Shown one piece after another: positions 12,735 to 22,749 of a DNA stretch of 64,000 nucleotides. This DNA comes from Hesseltinella vesiculosa (lineage: Eukaryota > Mucoromycota > Mucoromycetes > Mucorales > Cunninghamellaceae). A model generated the notes under the pieces. It was given only the letters and a program-made list of their open reading frames with translations, was not told the DNA's origin and did no database searches. The stretch spans positions 1,449,656 through 1,513,655 of the forward strand of contig MCGT01000002.1 of NCBI GenBank assembly GCA_002104935.1. Reading direction: 5' to 3'. Within the stretch, counting starts at the first letter, position 1, and each line of letters starts with the position of its first letter. Made by a program: the position numbers and the translations under genes.

Positions 12735-15700
12735 CTAATGACCATAATAAATAGAAGGATAGCCACGGATCAAGGTGGTGGATCGGGTGTTGCGGCGGTC
12801 GGCGATTTCTTTTCGTTCCTGACGGACCCAGTCTTCAAAGCGGCGCATGACAATCCCAGTGCTGTCAAATTCACCTTCACGACGACCATGGTCTTCGCCC
12901 TTTTCATCCGCACCTTGCACCCGGCGGGTTTGGCCCCACGAAAAGTCGTCAAAATGCCAGTAGGCATAGGCTGGCAATACAAAATTCCAGATCGGCAAGG
13001 ACAACAAATACACCAGCATCCATCCCACATAGACCATTTTTCGTGTCGTCAGAGCAATCAACACTGCTGGGAGACCCAGGATGGCTGCCAGCAGGAGCAA
13101 GGGAATCACTGGCACGGGCTTGACAAAGAAGGAAATGATGATCAGGTAGACAGTAAAGGAAATGGCGGCCGGTAGCACCACTGTGCCCACGAGTTCCATG
13201 AACACCACAAACTGCATCGAGAAGCAGAATGTGCCACATAAATCGCGGATGAGCACCAATTCCAAAAGGTTATGTACAGTAGAGTTGATCCACCGCCGGC
13301 GTTGAGACAGTAACACACTAAACGTATCTGGCACCACCGTTTTGCAAACCTAGAAGAATCCGCGTTAAAAAAAAAATGGTGGGGGTCTTGTTTCTTTGTT
13401 GGTCACTTACAGCTTGGGGGACAAAGATCATTTTGCGTTTTGGAAAAGTGCGGAGCATGAGGGTGGTCAGGTACCGATCTTCACCGAGAAGTAGCAGGTT
13501 TTTCTTGTGCAGAGTGTCGACGACATTTTCGCAGTACATTTCCACAATGTCCGACGAGCAAAAGATGGGCACAAACCGATCGCCTTTTGGAGCTATGATT
13601 CGATACATACAGAAGCAGCCGGGCAAGCATGTCACGCCACCAAAAATCGATTCGAATGCCTTGGACATATGATGTGAGATATAATATTCAAACACTAAAT
13701 CGAGAAAGGAAAAAGTGAGCTACAGGTGGCCAAGAAAAAAAAAAAAAAAAAAAGGACGTGCCTTGAATAGCGGTGACCCAGCTATCGCTCTTGTTGGCAA
13801 TTTTAGTTTCACCACAAAGACCCATGATATAAGGATCTCTGGACATGCAGGCGATCATTCGGGCCAGAGAATCTGGGTACACCTTGGTATCGGCATCCAC
13901 CTATGGAGCAAGCAAAAAAAAAAAAACTAAGCAAAGTGTCGCTTTTTTTTTTTTTTTTTTTGCCATGTGGCCTACCATCAGACATGTTTCAAAACGAGAG
14001 GGGTGAAGGCCAGTGAGTTTGACGATGGCTTTACAGAATTGGAATTCGAGGTCACACATGCGCTCACCATAGTAGACTTTTTGCATCGCGTTCATGAGGA
14101 TGACTTGGCTGTCACGTTTGCCACGGTTACCAGGTTTCTTTTCGCTGGCCTCGGCTTCCGTACCACATTTGACAATGGTGATCATGGGGACCATGTGCTG
14201 TTCTTCGGGAGGGACAACAGCAGGCGCTTTGCTTGGGTCTTCGTTATAGCGGTAGTAGCCAGCATATACCTTGGCCATGTTGTGTCGTTTGGTCCCGTCA
14301 GCAATAGCGACATACGAGGCTGGCTTGACTTGGTCGCGAGGGACAATGTCGTCCTTCATCATGGAAAGAACAATGTCAGGGGTAGACATACCGTTCCCAG
14401 AGCCGGTAATGATGCCATCACAGATCACAAGCAGCAGTTTGTGAGACGAGGGGTAGTCGGTATTGGCCAGCGAGTGCAATGTGGTACGTAGACCTTCTTC
14501 ACCTTCAGAATAGCAAGTCACTACCATGAAGGTGTGGATCAGGTTGAAGTTGAAATTATATTGGCGGCCCTGGTGGTATTGAGGATGGGAGCCATAGAGC
14601 GACGACAGAGAAAGAGGTGGCTGTTGGGATGCCAGGTGAGAATCGTCATCGTTGACGGTATTGCCCTGTGAATAGTGAGAATGGATTGACCGTGCTGGAC
14701 CCAGGGCTGAGGAGGCGATGTGGTTGCCGCTAGGTGACGAGGGGGCAAGGCTGGTACGCATTGGCGTGTGGAAACCACCTTCAGAGGCAGACAGCAGGTT
14801 GTTGCGGAGGCTGTGGTGATGCGACTTGGGCGAATTGGGCGGCTGCGAGAAACGTGAGGTGGTAGGGAAGAATCGGCGGCGCTGGGGTGTCTGGACACTG
14901 GATGGGTGGGCAGACGAAGGGTGGTAAAGGCGTGAGCTGAAATGGCCGTCTCGGTAAACCAGGTCACCATCCACAGCCATGGATGTGGCGCGGGAGCGGC
15001 TGGCGAGGTGGGCTTCTTGCATGGACGTTGGATTTGTATGGGTGGAGGAGGCATCAGCGCCGTCGTGTGGGTGTGGTGGTTGATCATGGCCATCGAATGA
15101 GCAGATACTTCTTGATCTTGGGTAGTGCATGTCCTCTTCGTTTTCCATTTCCCATCGCAGCATGTCTTCCTGGCGCTGGCGTCGTTCTTCTGCAGACTCC
15201 TCGCGAATGCTGCCCAGTTTCCACGAGATGAACCAGCCAAAGATCAGGGCCAAGAAGAACCGGATCAGCACCACACCAAGAATAACAGCAAGGGATACCC
15301 AAAGTACAATGTCCGAGATGATACATCCTGTCGACTTTGTATCCAGCACACCCACCTTGAGAATATCCGTCAGACACTTTCCAATCTTCAGTCGATCAGC
15401 CGTTGAGCTTAGCCAGTACGTTGCATCGCGGCCGATAAATGCGCTGCCTGGTCCAAAGATTTGGGCCACACGCAAAGGTAATGGAATGTTTGGTGTTAAA
15501 AATCGCAAGCGTGACAAGTCAAGGACATTTCTGGGGGTCGTTCAAAAAAGAGTGAGAAAAGGAGCGGCGTTTTTTCTTTTTTTACCCGCTGAAGGCAACC
15601 AAGCTTGTTCCAGGCTTCTGGATGTCCGTCCAGTTGAAATAGACATCCCCGACGACTTGTAAACGACGAAGGGCACGGCGTGACTTTTGACTTATATGAC

Positions 15701-16477
15701 AGCCTTTTCTTTCTGGGTTGTCCGTGCCGTTGACGCTTGGTTTCTTGAGATCGATTGGGACACACGGAAAGTAATTGATGACATTGCCGCGGTCATCGTC
15801 TGCTTGGAGTGGTTTCAAAATGTCCTTGCAGTTGTAATTGACAGGCTGGAATAAAAACGAGAGATCTTTGCCGCCGACGCCGATTTCTTGCAAATCACCA
15901 CTGCCAGGAATATTCGAGTAAGGCGTCGGATGGCGAAACGATTTCAAATCATAGGCCCGACCGCTGATAATGACATGATCAGGCTGGACATTGTCTGGCT
16001 TGATTCGAGTTGGCTGGCGACCGCAGATGGTGGCATTGAATCCAAACGTCAAAAAACCCACAATACCACAAAGGAGTACAATGATTTGTACCAAGGCTAC
16101 TTTTTCTCGCCAAGCTGTTTGCATCAGCGGATCATGCAAACCTATCCTGACAGCGTTAGAAAAGAGCCAATCATGGCGTAGAACTTACCAAAGGTGCGTA
16201 ACATAAAAGGTGGAGCCCACCAGGTTAAAATCCATGTGGTAATTGTCCAGCAGGACGCTTGTTTGGGCGTCTTTTTCTCCACCTTGGGTATCTCAGCCAT
16301 CACATTCAAATAATGTGTGCGTCGTAAATATTCTGGCTTGCTTGCGTCGAATTTGTCGTATTTCTCTGATTGGGAAGGTCGTCGCTTCCTTGGCCGCTGG
16401 CCTGGTAAAGTTTCTGTGGTTTTGATCGCATGGCTACTTGTCGGTTTTGCTCGTTTATTTTCCGAAGACGATCCCAT
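12735..16477 (-). CDS. Chitin synthase, division 2 (class IV, CHS3-like)
   Basis: Six exons (16477-16189, 16141-15586, 15530-13976, 13900-13762, 13694-13411, 13349-12735) give 1,145 residues in closed phase. There are two N-terminal membrane helices, a cysteine-rich extracytoplasmic region with GNVLDLS, a third helix pair, a 250-residue Ser/His/Pro-rich cytoplasmic insert (about residues 395-620), and then the GT2 catalytic core: [49 protein letters not shown] and the hallmark [13 protein letters not shown]. Several helices follow. It polymerises UDP-GlcNAc into chitin at the plasma membrane. The [10 protein letters not shown] wording points to class IV. No myosin motor or cytochrome b5 domain is seen, which argues against class V/VII. 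The intron at 13695-13761 has a GC donor. Confidence 0.95.
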
Positions 16478-17096
16478 TGCTGTGTTCGTGAATCGTCAGG
16501 CGTTCAAATCGAAAAAAACGAGGAAAGGCGTGATAGCCTGGCTGACTGTACAAAATAAGAAATCGATAAAATAGATACAAAAAAAAAAAAAAAAAAAAAC
16601 GTGGAGCTGGCACACACGAAATAAAATAAAACGAATAAAATAAAACCAGTAGAAAGATCTCAAAAAATTAAATCAATGCAATGTGCAAGAAAAAAAAAAA
16701 AAAAAAAGAAAAAAGCAAAACAATTTCCCCACCGACCGGGATGCTGAAGAAACAAAAAAAAAGTTTAGTTTGGGGCACAGACGAGCCTTGGGGAGCACTG
16801 GATCATTTCGTAGTTCTTTTTAAAATGACCCGCTCACTCGTAGTATTTTCCCGATGGCACGGAGCTCACAAGGTCAAAAACAATCTCGGTCTCATTCTCA
16901 TTGGCAATCAAACACGCCTTTCCTCTACATCATAAAAAAGCGCGGCTGCCCAACGCCTGTGCAACTTATTGACTTTTGCATGGTCCGTGGCCGTACTTTT
17001 CACTAATGGACTCGGTAGTTTTTTTTTTTTTTTTTTTTACTCCATCACGTTCATACTGTGACTCTTTTGGTAACGGAACTGCTGAAAGATTGGACA
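16478..17096. other. Chitin synthase upstream region with homopolymer runs
   Basis: Contains A19-20 runs near 16580 and 16690 and a T18 run near 17022. No open frame with coding character was found. It probably holds the chitin synthase promoter. Confidence 0.45.
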
Positions 17097-17660
17097 TCAT
17101 ACACTAGCTCTTCTTTTTTGTTTTTTTTTGCCCGCGCCAAAATTGGAGCCGACCGCGGCGGCTTTTTTTGTCACTCGCTCACTTCGTGGAAAAATCTTTT
17201 TTTTTTTTTTTTTCGACAAGACCAGAGATGATACAAAACCAAAAAAAGAAGGGTGCTCGATTGGCAAAAAGAAACAGCCTACATGATGAAAGGCAGCGTG
17301 CACCGTGGTAGCGGAGTTCTGGCCGCGAAAGTCAGGGAAAGGGTAGCTCTCAGCATATGGATTATTGTTACGGCTAGGCCATGGCTGACGGGCTTCTTTG
17401 ATCTTGACCATTGAATCGGGCACCAATACCCCCGTGTCAATTAGCTTCAAAAGGTCATTGAACTGGAAAATACAGGTATTCAATAAAAAAACCATTACAA
17501 GGGAGCTGTACTTGCTGCCTTGAAGCCCAGACAGGTCTGACCAGGACATCCCCGTCTTGTTCGTCTGACATGGCTTCTAGTTGCCTTTTTGCATCTGGAT
17601 AAGACCAATTTCTACCGGTTCAGCATTCATTGAAATCTCATGATTTCTGCCAAAGTACCG
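17097..17660 (-). pseudogene. Unrecognised module, copy 2 (probably decayed)
   Basis: This matches copy 1 at 18854-19310 over about 250 bp at roughly 80% by eye, including the same intron position: a GT donor after the VRPVW segment and CCAG before TTCA. It reads through YFGRNHEISMNAE, MSDEQDGDVLVRPVW, then after the intron FNDLLKLIDTGVLVPDSMV, PWPSRNNNPYAE and FPDFRG. The WMIVDPDTTN segment of copy 1 is deleted and the downstream frame is lost in T runs. The protein family is not recognised. It is either a decayed gene copy or a repeat. Confidence 0.5.
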
Positions 17661-17720
17661 GTAACGGCGGACAATGGCTTAAGAGTTTTACTTCAGTAAA
17701 AAAAAAAAGGGGGGGGGGAC

Positions 17721-18037
17721 TCAATCTACTTTTCTCCTCTTTCGGCTTCCCTCTTGCGTTGCTTCAATGGGGATGGGATGGGCAGCATCACCACTGGGCA
17801 CTTCATCTTCAGTTACACTTCCACCACTCTGGCAAGGCATATCGGGAAAGGATGCTCGCTCTGCATTGGCAAAGCTTCTGCCAGCTTCCTCGTCAACAAT
17901 CATCCAGGCTACGTACAATTGACCGTCCTGCTTAGGCCAAGGGAGTCTTGCTTCTTCCTTGACTTGGACAAAAGGGTGCGTCTCCGTTGTGCCATCGTCA
18001 ATCACTCTTAAAATGGTGTTGAACTGTTACAGTCGGT
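17721..18037 (-). CDS. Unrecognised module, copy 3 (C-terminal part)
   Basis: The frame starts after a CAG acceptor with FNTILRVIDDGT and continues with VQVKEEARLPWPKQDGQLY and AWMIVDEEAG, the same order as copies 1 and 2. It ends with a longer, different tail finishing in GSRKRRKVD, which resembles a basic nuclear-localisation signal. The acceptor lies directly beside the TIR element at 18047-18582, so the element sits in the intron (or 5' side) of this copy. Function is unknown. Its intact frame and basic C-terminus suggest it may be the least decayed copy. Confidence 0.45.
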
Positions 18038-18046
18038 TGTTGATTA

Positions 18047-18582
18047 TTTTGCGCTCCCCCATAAATTGATTTGCGGTTGCGGAGAATGATTTTGTGCGCC
18101 TTTCCTAAAAAAATTATTTTTTTTTGGAATTACATGACAACTCCATTAATACAATCTTCAATGCGATTTTCAGAGTGCTTGATAAATCCATAAAGGTCCC
18201 GGCGAGAAACTTTGTGACAAGCAGCAGCTGCGGCACTCATCAACTTTTCTTCCATCAGCCATATAAATCGATAGCGCTGGGACAATGAATACGAGTTTTT
18301 TGGCGTATCCAGCACCTTAATTCGGTCTTCCTTCTTTGGCACAATGCCCTTAGCGATACTGACTGTTGTCTGAGTGGCGTTGTAGGTAGTTAAAGACACA
18401 GCGCTTGCTAGTTCAGCGGCCTCGTCTCTCATTTCGACACCTATGGCATAGCAACCATCTTCATCATACACATTTCCGAAGCCGTCTTCAAAGTAAAACT
18501 GAGGATCCATCTTTAAGTTGAAAATTTGAAAAGAAATGCGAATTTTCAGGACAGCGCAATAATTTATGGGGGGAGCGCAAAA
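18047..18582. mobile_element. TA-flanked TIR element, 536 bp
   Basis: The left end TTTTGCGCTCCCCCATAAATT is repeated in inverse at the right end with one extra C. Both outer borders are flanked by TA (18045-18046 and 18583-18584), as expected for a TA target-site duplication of Tc1/mariner-like insertion. It carries one frame (18130-18510). The size is far below a full mariner, so this looks like a non-autonomous derivative that keeps an N-terminal piece of a transposase. Confidence 0.75.
18130..18510 (-). CDS. Helix-turn-helix-like protein inside the TIR element, possible truncated transposase
   Basis: A 126-residue frame starting MDPQFYFEDGFGNVYDED. The first 60 residues are acidic. Residues 70-126 read SLSQRYRFIWLMEEKLMSA, AAAACHKVSRRDLYGFIK and HSENRIEDC, the rhythm of the homeodomain-like DNA-binding domain found at the start of many fungal transposases (Y/R-rich helix, alanine-rich helix, recognition helix). 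No DDE catalytic domain follows within the element. It could be a transposase fragment or a domesticated DNA-binding protein. The domain call is by pattern only. Confidence 0.5.
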   Translation of the reverse strand: MDPQFYFEDGFGNVYDEDGCYAIGVEMRDEAAELASAVSLTTYNATQTTVSIAKGIVPKKEDRIKVLDTPKNSYSLSQRYRFIWLMEEKLMSAAAAACHKVSRRDLYGFIKHSENRIEDCINGVVM

Positions 18583-18602
18583 TATCTGTCTTGCCATTCT
18601 TG

Positions 18603-18824
18603 ATTTGTTGAGGTTGAAAAATCTTCTTCTTTTTTCTGATTTCTGTAGTTTTTCATTAAAATGTGAGTCATCAGTTCATCACCGTATTCTATACTTTTTT
18701 TTTCACTTGCCTTTTTGGAGGGAAATATAGATTTTCTGACTGTGACTGATAAATATTGCGTTACAGGCAGGCGCTCGATGGTTCCACAAGCCATGTGGGG
18801 GCGGCTAAATGGCTCCAAGTTCAC
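18603..18824 (-). other. Open segment between TIR element and copy 1, unassigned
   Basis: The frame includes CGTIERLPVTQYLSVTVRKS and a lysine-rich end before the element. In position it lies upstream of copy 3, so it may be a 5' exon of that copy, separated from the rest by the insertion. There is no recognisable motif. Confidence 0.25.
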
Positions 18825-18853
18825 ACATCTGGCACCATCATGGCAATGTCCTT

Positions 18854-19310
18854 TTATTCGAATGTGGGAAACAAAAGGCGTTCAGGCCCGCGGAAGTCGG
18901 GAAAGGGGTTGGTTGTGTCTGGGTCCACAATCATCCACTCAGCGTATGGATCATTGTCACGACTTGGCCATGGCTCACGGGATTTTTCTTTGATAGTGAC
19001 CATTGGATCGGCCACCATAACCCCTGAGTCAATGAGCCTCAAAAGGGCATGAACTGGAAAATGAAGGTATTAATTAAAAAACTATTTTCGAGGGAGTGTA
19101 CTTACCGCCTTGGTGCGCCAGACAGGTCTGATAAGGACATCCCCATCTTCTTCGTCGGACATGGCTTCTGGTTAAATGCCTCTTTGCATCTGGATCAATG
19201 CATTTTCAGCAGCTTCAGCATCCATGGTAATCTCATGAGATCTGCCAAAGTAGTAACGGACGATCTTCGCACCTCTCTTCTGGAGGATCTCGACACGTTT
19301 TTTGGCCTTC
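18854..19310 (-). CDS. Unrecognised module, copy 1
   Basis: Before the intron it reads RVEILQKRGAKIVRYYFGRS, HEITMDAEAAENALIQMQRG and, in another frame, MSDEEDGDVLIRPVWRTKA. The intron (about 19105-19054, GTAAGT...CCAG) matches that of copy 2. After it come LLRLIDSGVMVADPMVTIKE, PWPSRDNDPYAEWMIVDPD and FPDFRGPERLLFPTFE, then a stop. Relative to copy 2 there is a 4-bp change before MSDEED and a 1-bp change after the intron, so at least one copy is frameshifted. I recognise no family. Confidence 0.4.
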
Positions 19311-19449
19311 TATTAAATTTTCAAAAGAAAGGTTGTTTTTTGTTTTTTTTTTTTTTGCGACTGGGCGGCTTTTGAACGGCTCAGGTACTGTGTAACAATA
19401 CATAAAAATAACCCAAATCAAGTATGAAATAAAAACAACCTCTTTTTCG

Positions 19450-20082
19450 CTTATCCCCAGTCACCACAGTACCTCTTTTTTCTGTCCAGCATCCGCATAA
19501 TCACTGGCTTGTGAATATCGGACGTCAGGTTCAGGGAGGCCATCACCATTTTCCAAACCTCATCTTTCACGATCAAGTTCACGCCTTGGTTGACTGGCAA
19601 GTCAACTGACCAAGCTACATCTTTCGCAGCATGTCGACATCATTCAAGCATTGCTAAAAAAAATATCAGCAACGTGCTACTTGATATAAGTGCGCGTTTT
19701 TTTCCCGACTTCCATGAATGAACTTATGGTCAGGGAGCTGTTCCGTTGCCACTTCTGTAGAACGTTGCTCTGTCATGGCTTTTTGTACTTTTTGGTCGAT
19801 GCTGAGGGCTGTGCGGTTCCTCTCTGCCGCAGTGGCTTTCATTACAACCTCCTGTATTAAGAGGGCACAAGTTTCCTTGGTAACGAACCTGGAAACTGAC
19901 ACGCCAGTGTCTTGACCATTCATAACATGGGATGTAGCAGCGGGGGCAGGAGATGGCACGGGTGGGGTAGTAGAGGGGGAAGGAAGTTGTTCCAGGGAAG
20001 GGGTAGCGAAAGGGACAGCAGTCGTCACTCGCTGACGATGGCGTTGTTGTTGTTTGTCATAAGGAGTCATTTTGGTGAGCAA
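19450..20082 (-). CDS. Unrecognised protein-coding segment upstream of copy 1
   Basis: A frame from about 20082 begins MLTKMTPYDKQQQRHRQR, followed by a Pro/Ser/Thr-rich stretch and a helical segment (FVTKETCALLIQEVVMKATA). After a possible short intron near 19680-19650, a second open stretch reads DVAWSVDLPVNQGVNLIVKD, EVWKMVMASLNLTSDIHKPV and IMRMLDRKKR, ending at a GT. This could be the 5' part of the gene whose 3' part is copy 1, which would make a multi-exon gene of about 1.2 kb. The exon structure is not secure and the family is unknown. Confidence 0.35.
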
Positions 20083-20636
20083 AGTGTTATTATTTTTTGT
20101 TTAGATTACTTGGCAAGTGGTCCTACTGTAATTTATAAGAAAAAAATAAATTTCGCTTGAACAATACAATGGCATGGATATGGATATGGATATGGAAAAA
20201 AAAACATTGAAAAAAATAGTCTTTTGGCAATAGCTTGCTAGAGTTTAGAAAAAAGAACACCGCTTAACCACAAAAGTAGCTGTATTTGGTAATGCTAAAA
20301 AAATTCAGTGAAGGTTTTAACAAGGCTTCGCCTGGGGATGGTGAAGTGTTGACAAAAAAAAAAAACGCAAAGATTTTGCGCTGTCAACAACGCTACTTTT
20401 TTGGTCATTCGTAATTTTTTTTTTCTGTGAACATTTTGTCAAGGTTGGCTAAGAGGGGGTAGAAAGTTGGTAAAGAGTTGACGAAAAAAATAAAAAAGTG
20501 AAGGTTTTAACAACGTTTCACCAAGTCTTGGTAAAAAGTTAGCAAACCATTAGCGAATTACCGCCATGGTAACACATTAGCAAATTTGGCATTTCCCCCT
20601 GTGAAATGTCACGTGACCTCAATTTTTATATGCATG
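20083..20636. other. Repeat-rich intergenic region upstream of 5S rRNA
   Basis: Contains a (GGATAT)3-4 tract near 20171-20196, several related GTGAAGGTTTTAACAA units (about 20307 and 20500), and a nested hairpin at 20348-20388: GTTGACA/TGTCAAC outside, CGCAAA/TTTGCG inside. A CACGTG is at about 20610. No coding sequence. Confidence 0.5.
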
Positions 20637-20751
20637 TTACGGCCATACGACGTTGAAAAATCCAGATCCCGTTCGATCTCTGCAGATAAGCAGCGTACGG
20701 CTTGGTTAGTACTGCGGTGAGAGATCACGCGGGAATACCGAGTGCCGTAAT
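20637..20751 (+). rRNA. 5S ribosomal RNA
   Basis: The sequence has the ends TTACGGC and GCCGTAA pairing as helix I, the internal promoter stretch GATAAGCAGCGTACGG and the conserved GGTTAGTACTGCGGTGAGAG. The length is about 115 nt. T-rich sequence follows within 15 nt as the Pol III terminator. It is identical by eye to the copy at 60258-60371, so 5S genes here are dispersed single units and not (only) in the rDNA array. Confidence 0.93.
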
Positions 20752-20935
20752 TGATTCTTTTTGTTTTTTTTTGTGTGCTCTGTCAATGACAAAAACGGCT
20801 GGGCATTCGTTCAAACATCTGCCACTTGCCTGGCTCGCCTCTCTCAACGATACCCCTTTTCTACTACAGGAGACGCACCTTTGCGGGGTTTAAATTTATT
20901 TTACAAAAACTTTAAAAGCACAATCTTTCTAGTTT

Positions 20936-22272
20936 CTACAATTTCGAGTATTTAGCAGGTTCCTTGCTGACAAAGGCCACAAAGGACTTGGGAATGTCGT
21001 CGGTGTTCAACATGGCGGAGCTCCAGGTGACCTGGTAGGCCAAAGATTCAGCGACGGAGTGATCACGCGAGTAAATCAAGTTGTGCCTAAAAAAAGGAAC
21101 GATAAGAATCGACTCTTTTAGGCATGCCAAAAGCTTACTTGGTGCCAACGACAGCCACAGGCGATTTGGAGGCAATGAGATTGGCCATGTTCATAGCTTC
21201 GGCTAAAAAAAAAGATAGGGCTCAGTCGACATGAATGGAGAGGCTAGCGGGTTTACCCATCATTTCATCAAAAGTGTCAAACACGCGATTAACAAGACCT
21301 GCTTGATGAGCTTCAGCAGCGTACATGCTACAGGTAAGAAAAAAAAAGTGAGTAACGCGAGGTAAGGGTCAAAGCTGATGCTTACTTGCGGCCAGAGAAA
21401 CACAGTTCACGCACCAAGCTTTGGTTGCCGATGACCTTGGGCAAGCGCTGCAAGGTGCCAACATCAGCAGCCAAGCCAACTATAAAAAGATGGCCAGGGT
21501 TATATCATTGTGTCAAAGAAGACAAGATCCAAAAGCTTGGGTTATTTTTTTTTTTTACCATCGACTTCCTAAAAGAGAACACAACCATCAGCTCAACTCA
21601 GCTTCTTTTCCACGCTTCACCCGACGATTTCAATTTTCACGTGGGGGATAAAATTACCTTGACGCAAAACAAAGCATCCTTGGTACAGTAACGCATATCA
21701 CAAGCAGTGACCATGTCAACACCGGCACCATAACAGCCACTGTGAATAGCAGCAATGACAGGTTTATCACATTTTTCGATGGCAGTGAAGGCTTGTTGGA
21801 AGTTCTGTGATAAAGAAAAACGGTGAGTGACAAGTGAGAGCAGTTCAGGTTTTCTTACTTCAATATGGGCACGGGTGTTGTAGCTCTTACGAGCACAATC
21901 CAGTTCTTCACCAGTTTCTTCATCAGTACTCTTGAGCAAGGTGCTTTCGGTCACTAGCTAAAAGGTGAGCAAGGGGATGGTGGTGGGCAATGACTTACGA
22001 TCTAAACCAGCAGTCAACATACGGCCAGAGCCAGAGAGCACCACCACACGAATGTTCTTGTCACCAGCAAGATCTTCAAAGACAAGGCGGACATCACGAA
22101 CCATACTAGGAAAAAAAAAAAAAAAAGGGCGTGAGCAAAAGGATGCAGAAAGTCTAGGACCAAAAGTTTACGCATCGTTGAAGGCATTGAGTTTTTTGGC
22201 TCTGTTCAATTGGACATGAGCAACAAGGTTGTTGATATCGACTTTGACAGTTTCGTATTGATATTTGGCCAT
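20936..22272 (-). CDS. Delta(3,5)-Delta(2,4)-dienoyl-CoA isomerase, peroxisomal
   Basis: A multi-exon crotonase-fold enzyme beginning MAKYQYETVKVDINNLVAHV and ending AKYSKL, a canonical PTS1 peroxisomal signal. Family motifs are RVVVLSGSGRMLTAGLD, EKCDKPVIAAIHSGCYGAG, VDMVTACDMRYCTKDA, EVDVGLAADVGTLQRLPKVI and YSRDHSVAESL. The conserved acidic residues of ECH1-type isomerases are present in GVDMVTACD, KEVDVG and AADVG. It moves double bonds during beta-oxidation of unsaturated fatty acids with odd-numbered double bonds. Introns interrupt it at roughly 22171-22106, 21998-21954, 21860-21805, 21655-21480 (more than one), 21386-21330, 21258-21205 and 21137-21090. It is divergent from UBR1, with 477 bp between starts. 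Confidence 0.93.
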
Positions 22273-22749
22273 GGCAAGGGTTGACTTTTAGAGAAAAGAA
22301 AGGCGAGGGAAAGCAGCTTATGGCATTATTTATTTTTTCGTCCAAACCCCACAAATTTCCTTGGTGGTGGTCAGCGGCAATTGTTACTCCGGCCTTTGCC
22401 GCCTCCACATTCTCCTTCATTGCGATTGCCAATGGCTCCCGTTTTTGTTGTACGGGTGTATGTTTACCCCCTCATCAAGTCACATTCCTGCACCCCGCTT
22501 CCATTCCTTTTGCATCCAGTCACCTTCTTGTCATGCATGAATTTCCTAAAAGTTGGGTGTCTCTTGAGTGTCTCCAGCCCAAGGTTCGCTTTGAGAAAAA
22601 ATCAGAGACGCAGGAGTTTGAATTGCTGCACAAAAATGGGCTTGATCACTTTTTTTTTTTTTTTTGTGCGTTTTTTTTTTTTTTTATTACTTGCATTTGT
22701 AATCCAACCTGTCCATTTGTTTGTAAAAAACAAAAACAATACAAACATC
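22273..22749. promoter_or_regulatory. Divergent promoter region, dienoyl-CoA isomerase / UBR1
   Basis: No supported gene. Two T15-16 runs lie near 22650-22685, just before the UBR1 start. Long frames present here are not backed by any motif. Confidence 0.45.

Noticed and set aside
14539..15240. 233-codon frame on the minus strand inside chitin synthase
   Set aside because: It is an out-of-frame shadow of the low-complexity cytoplasmic insert of chitin synthase.
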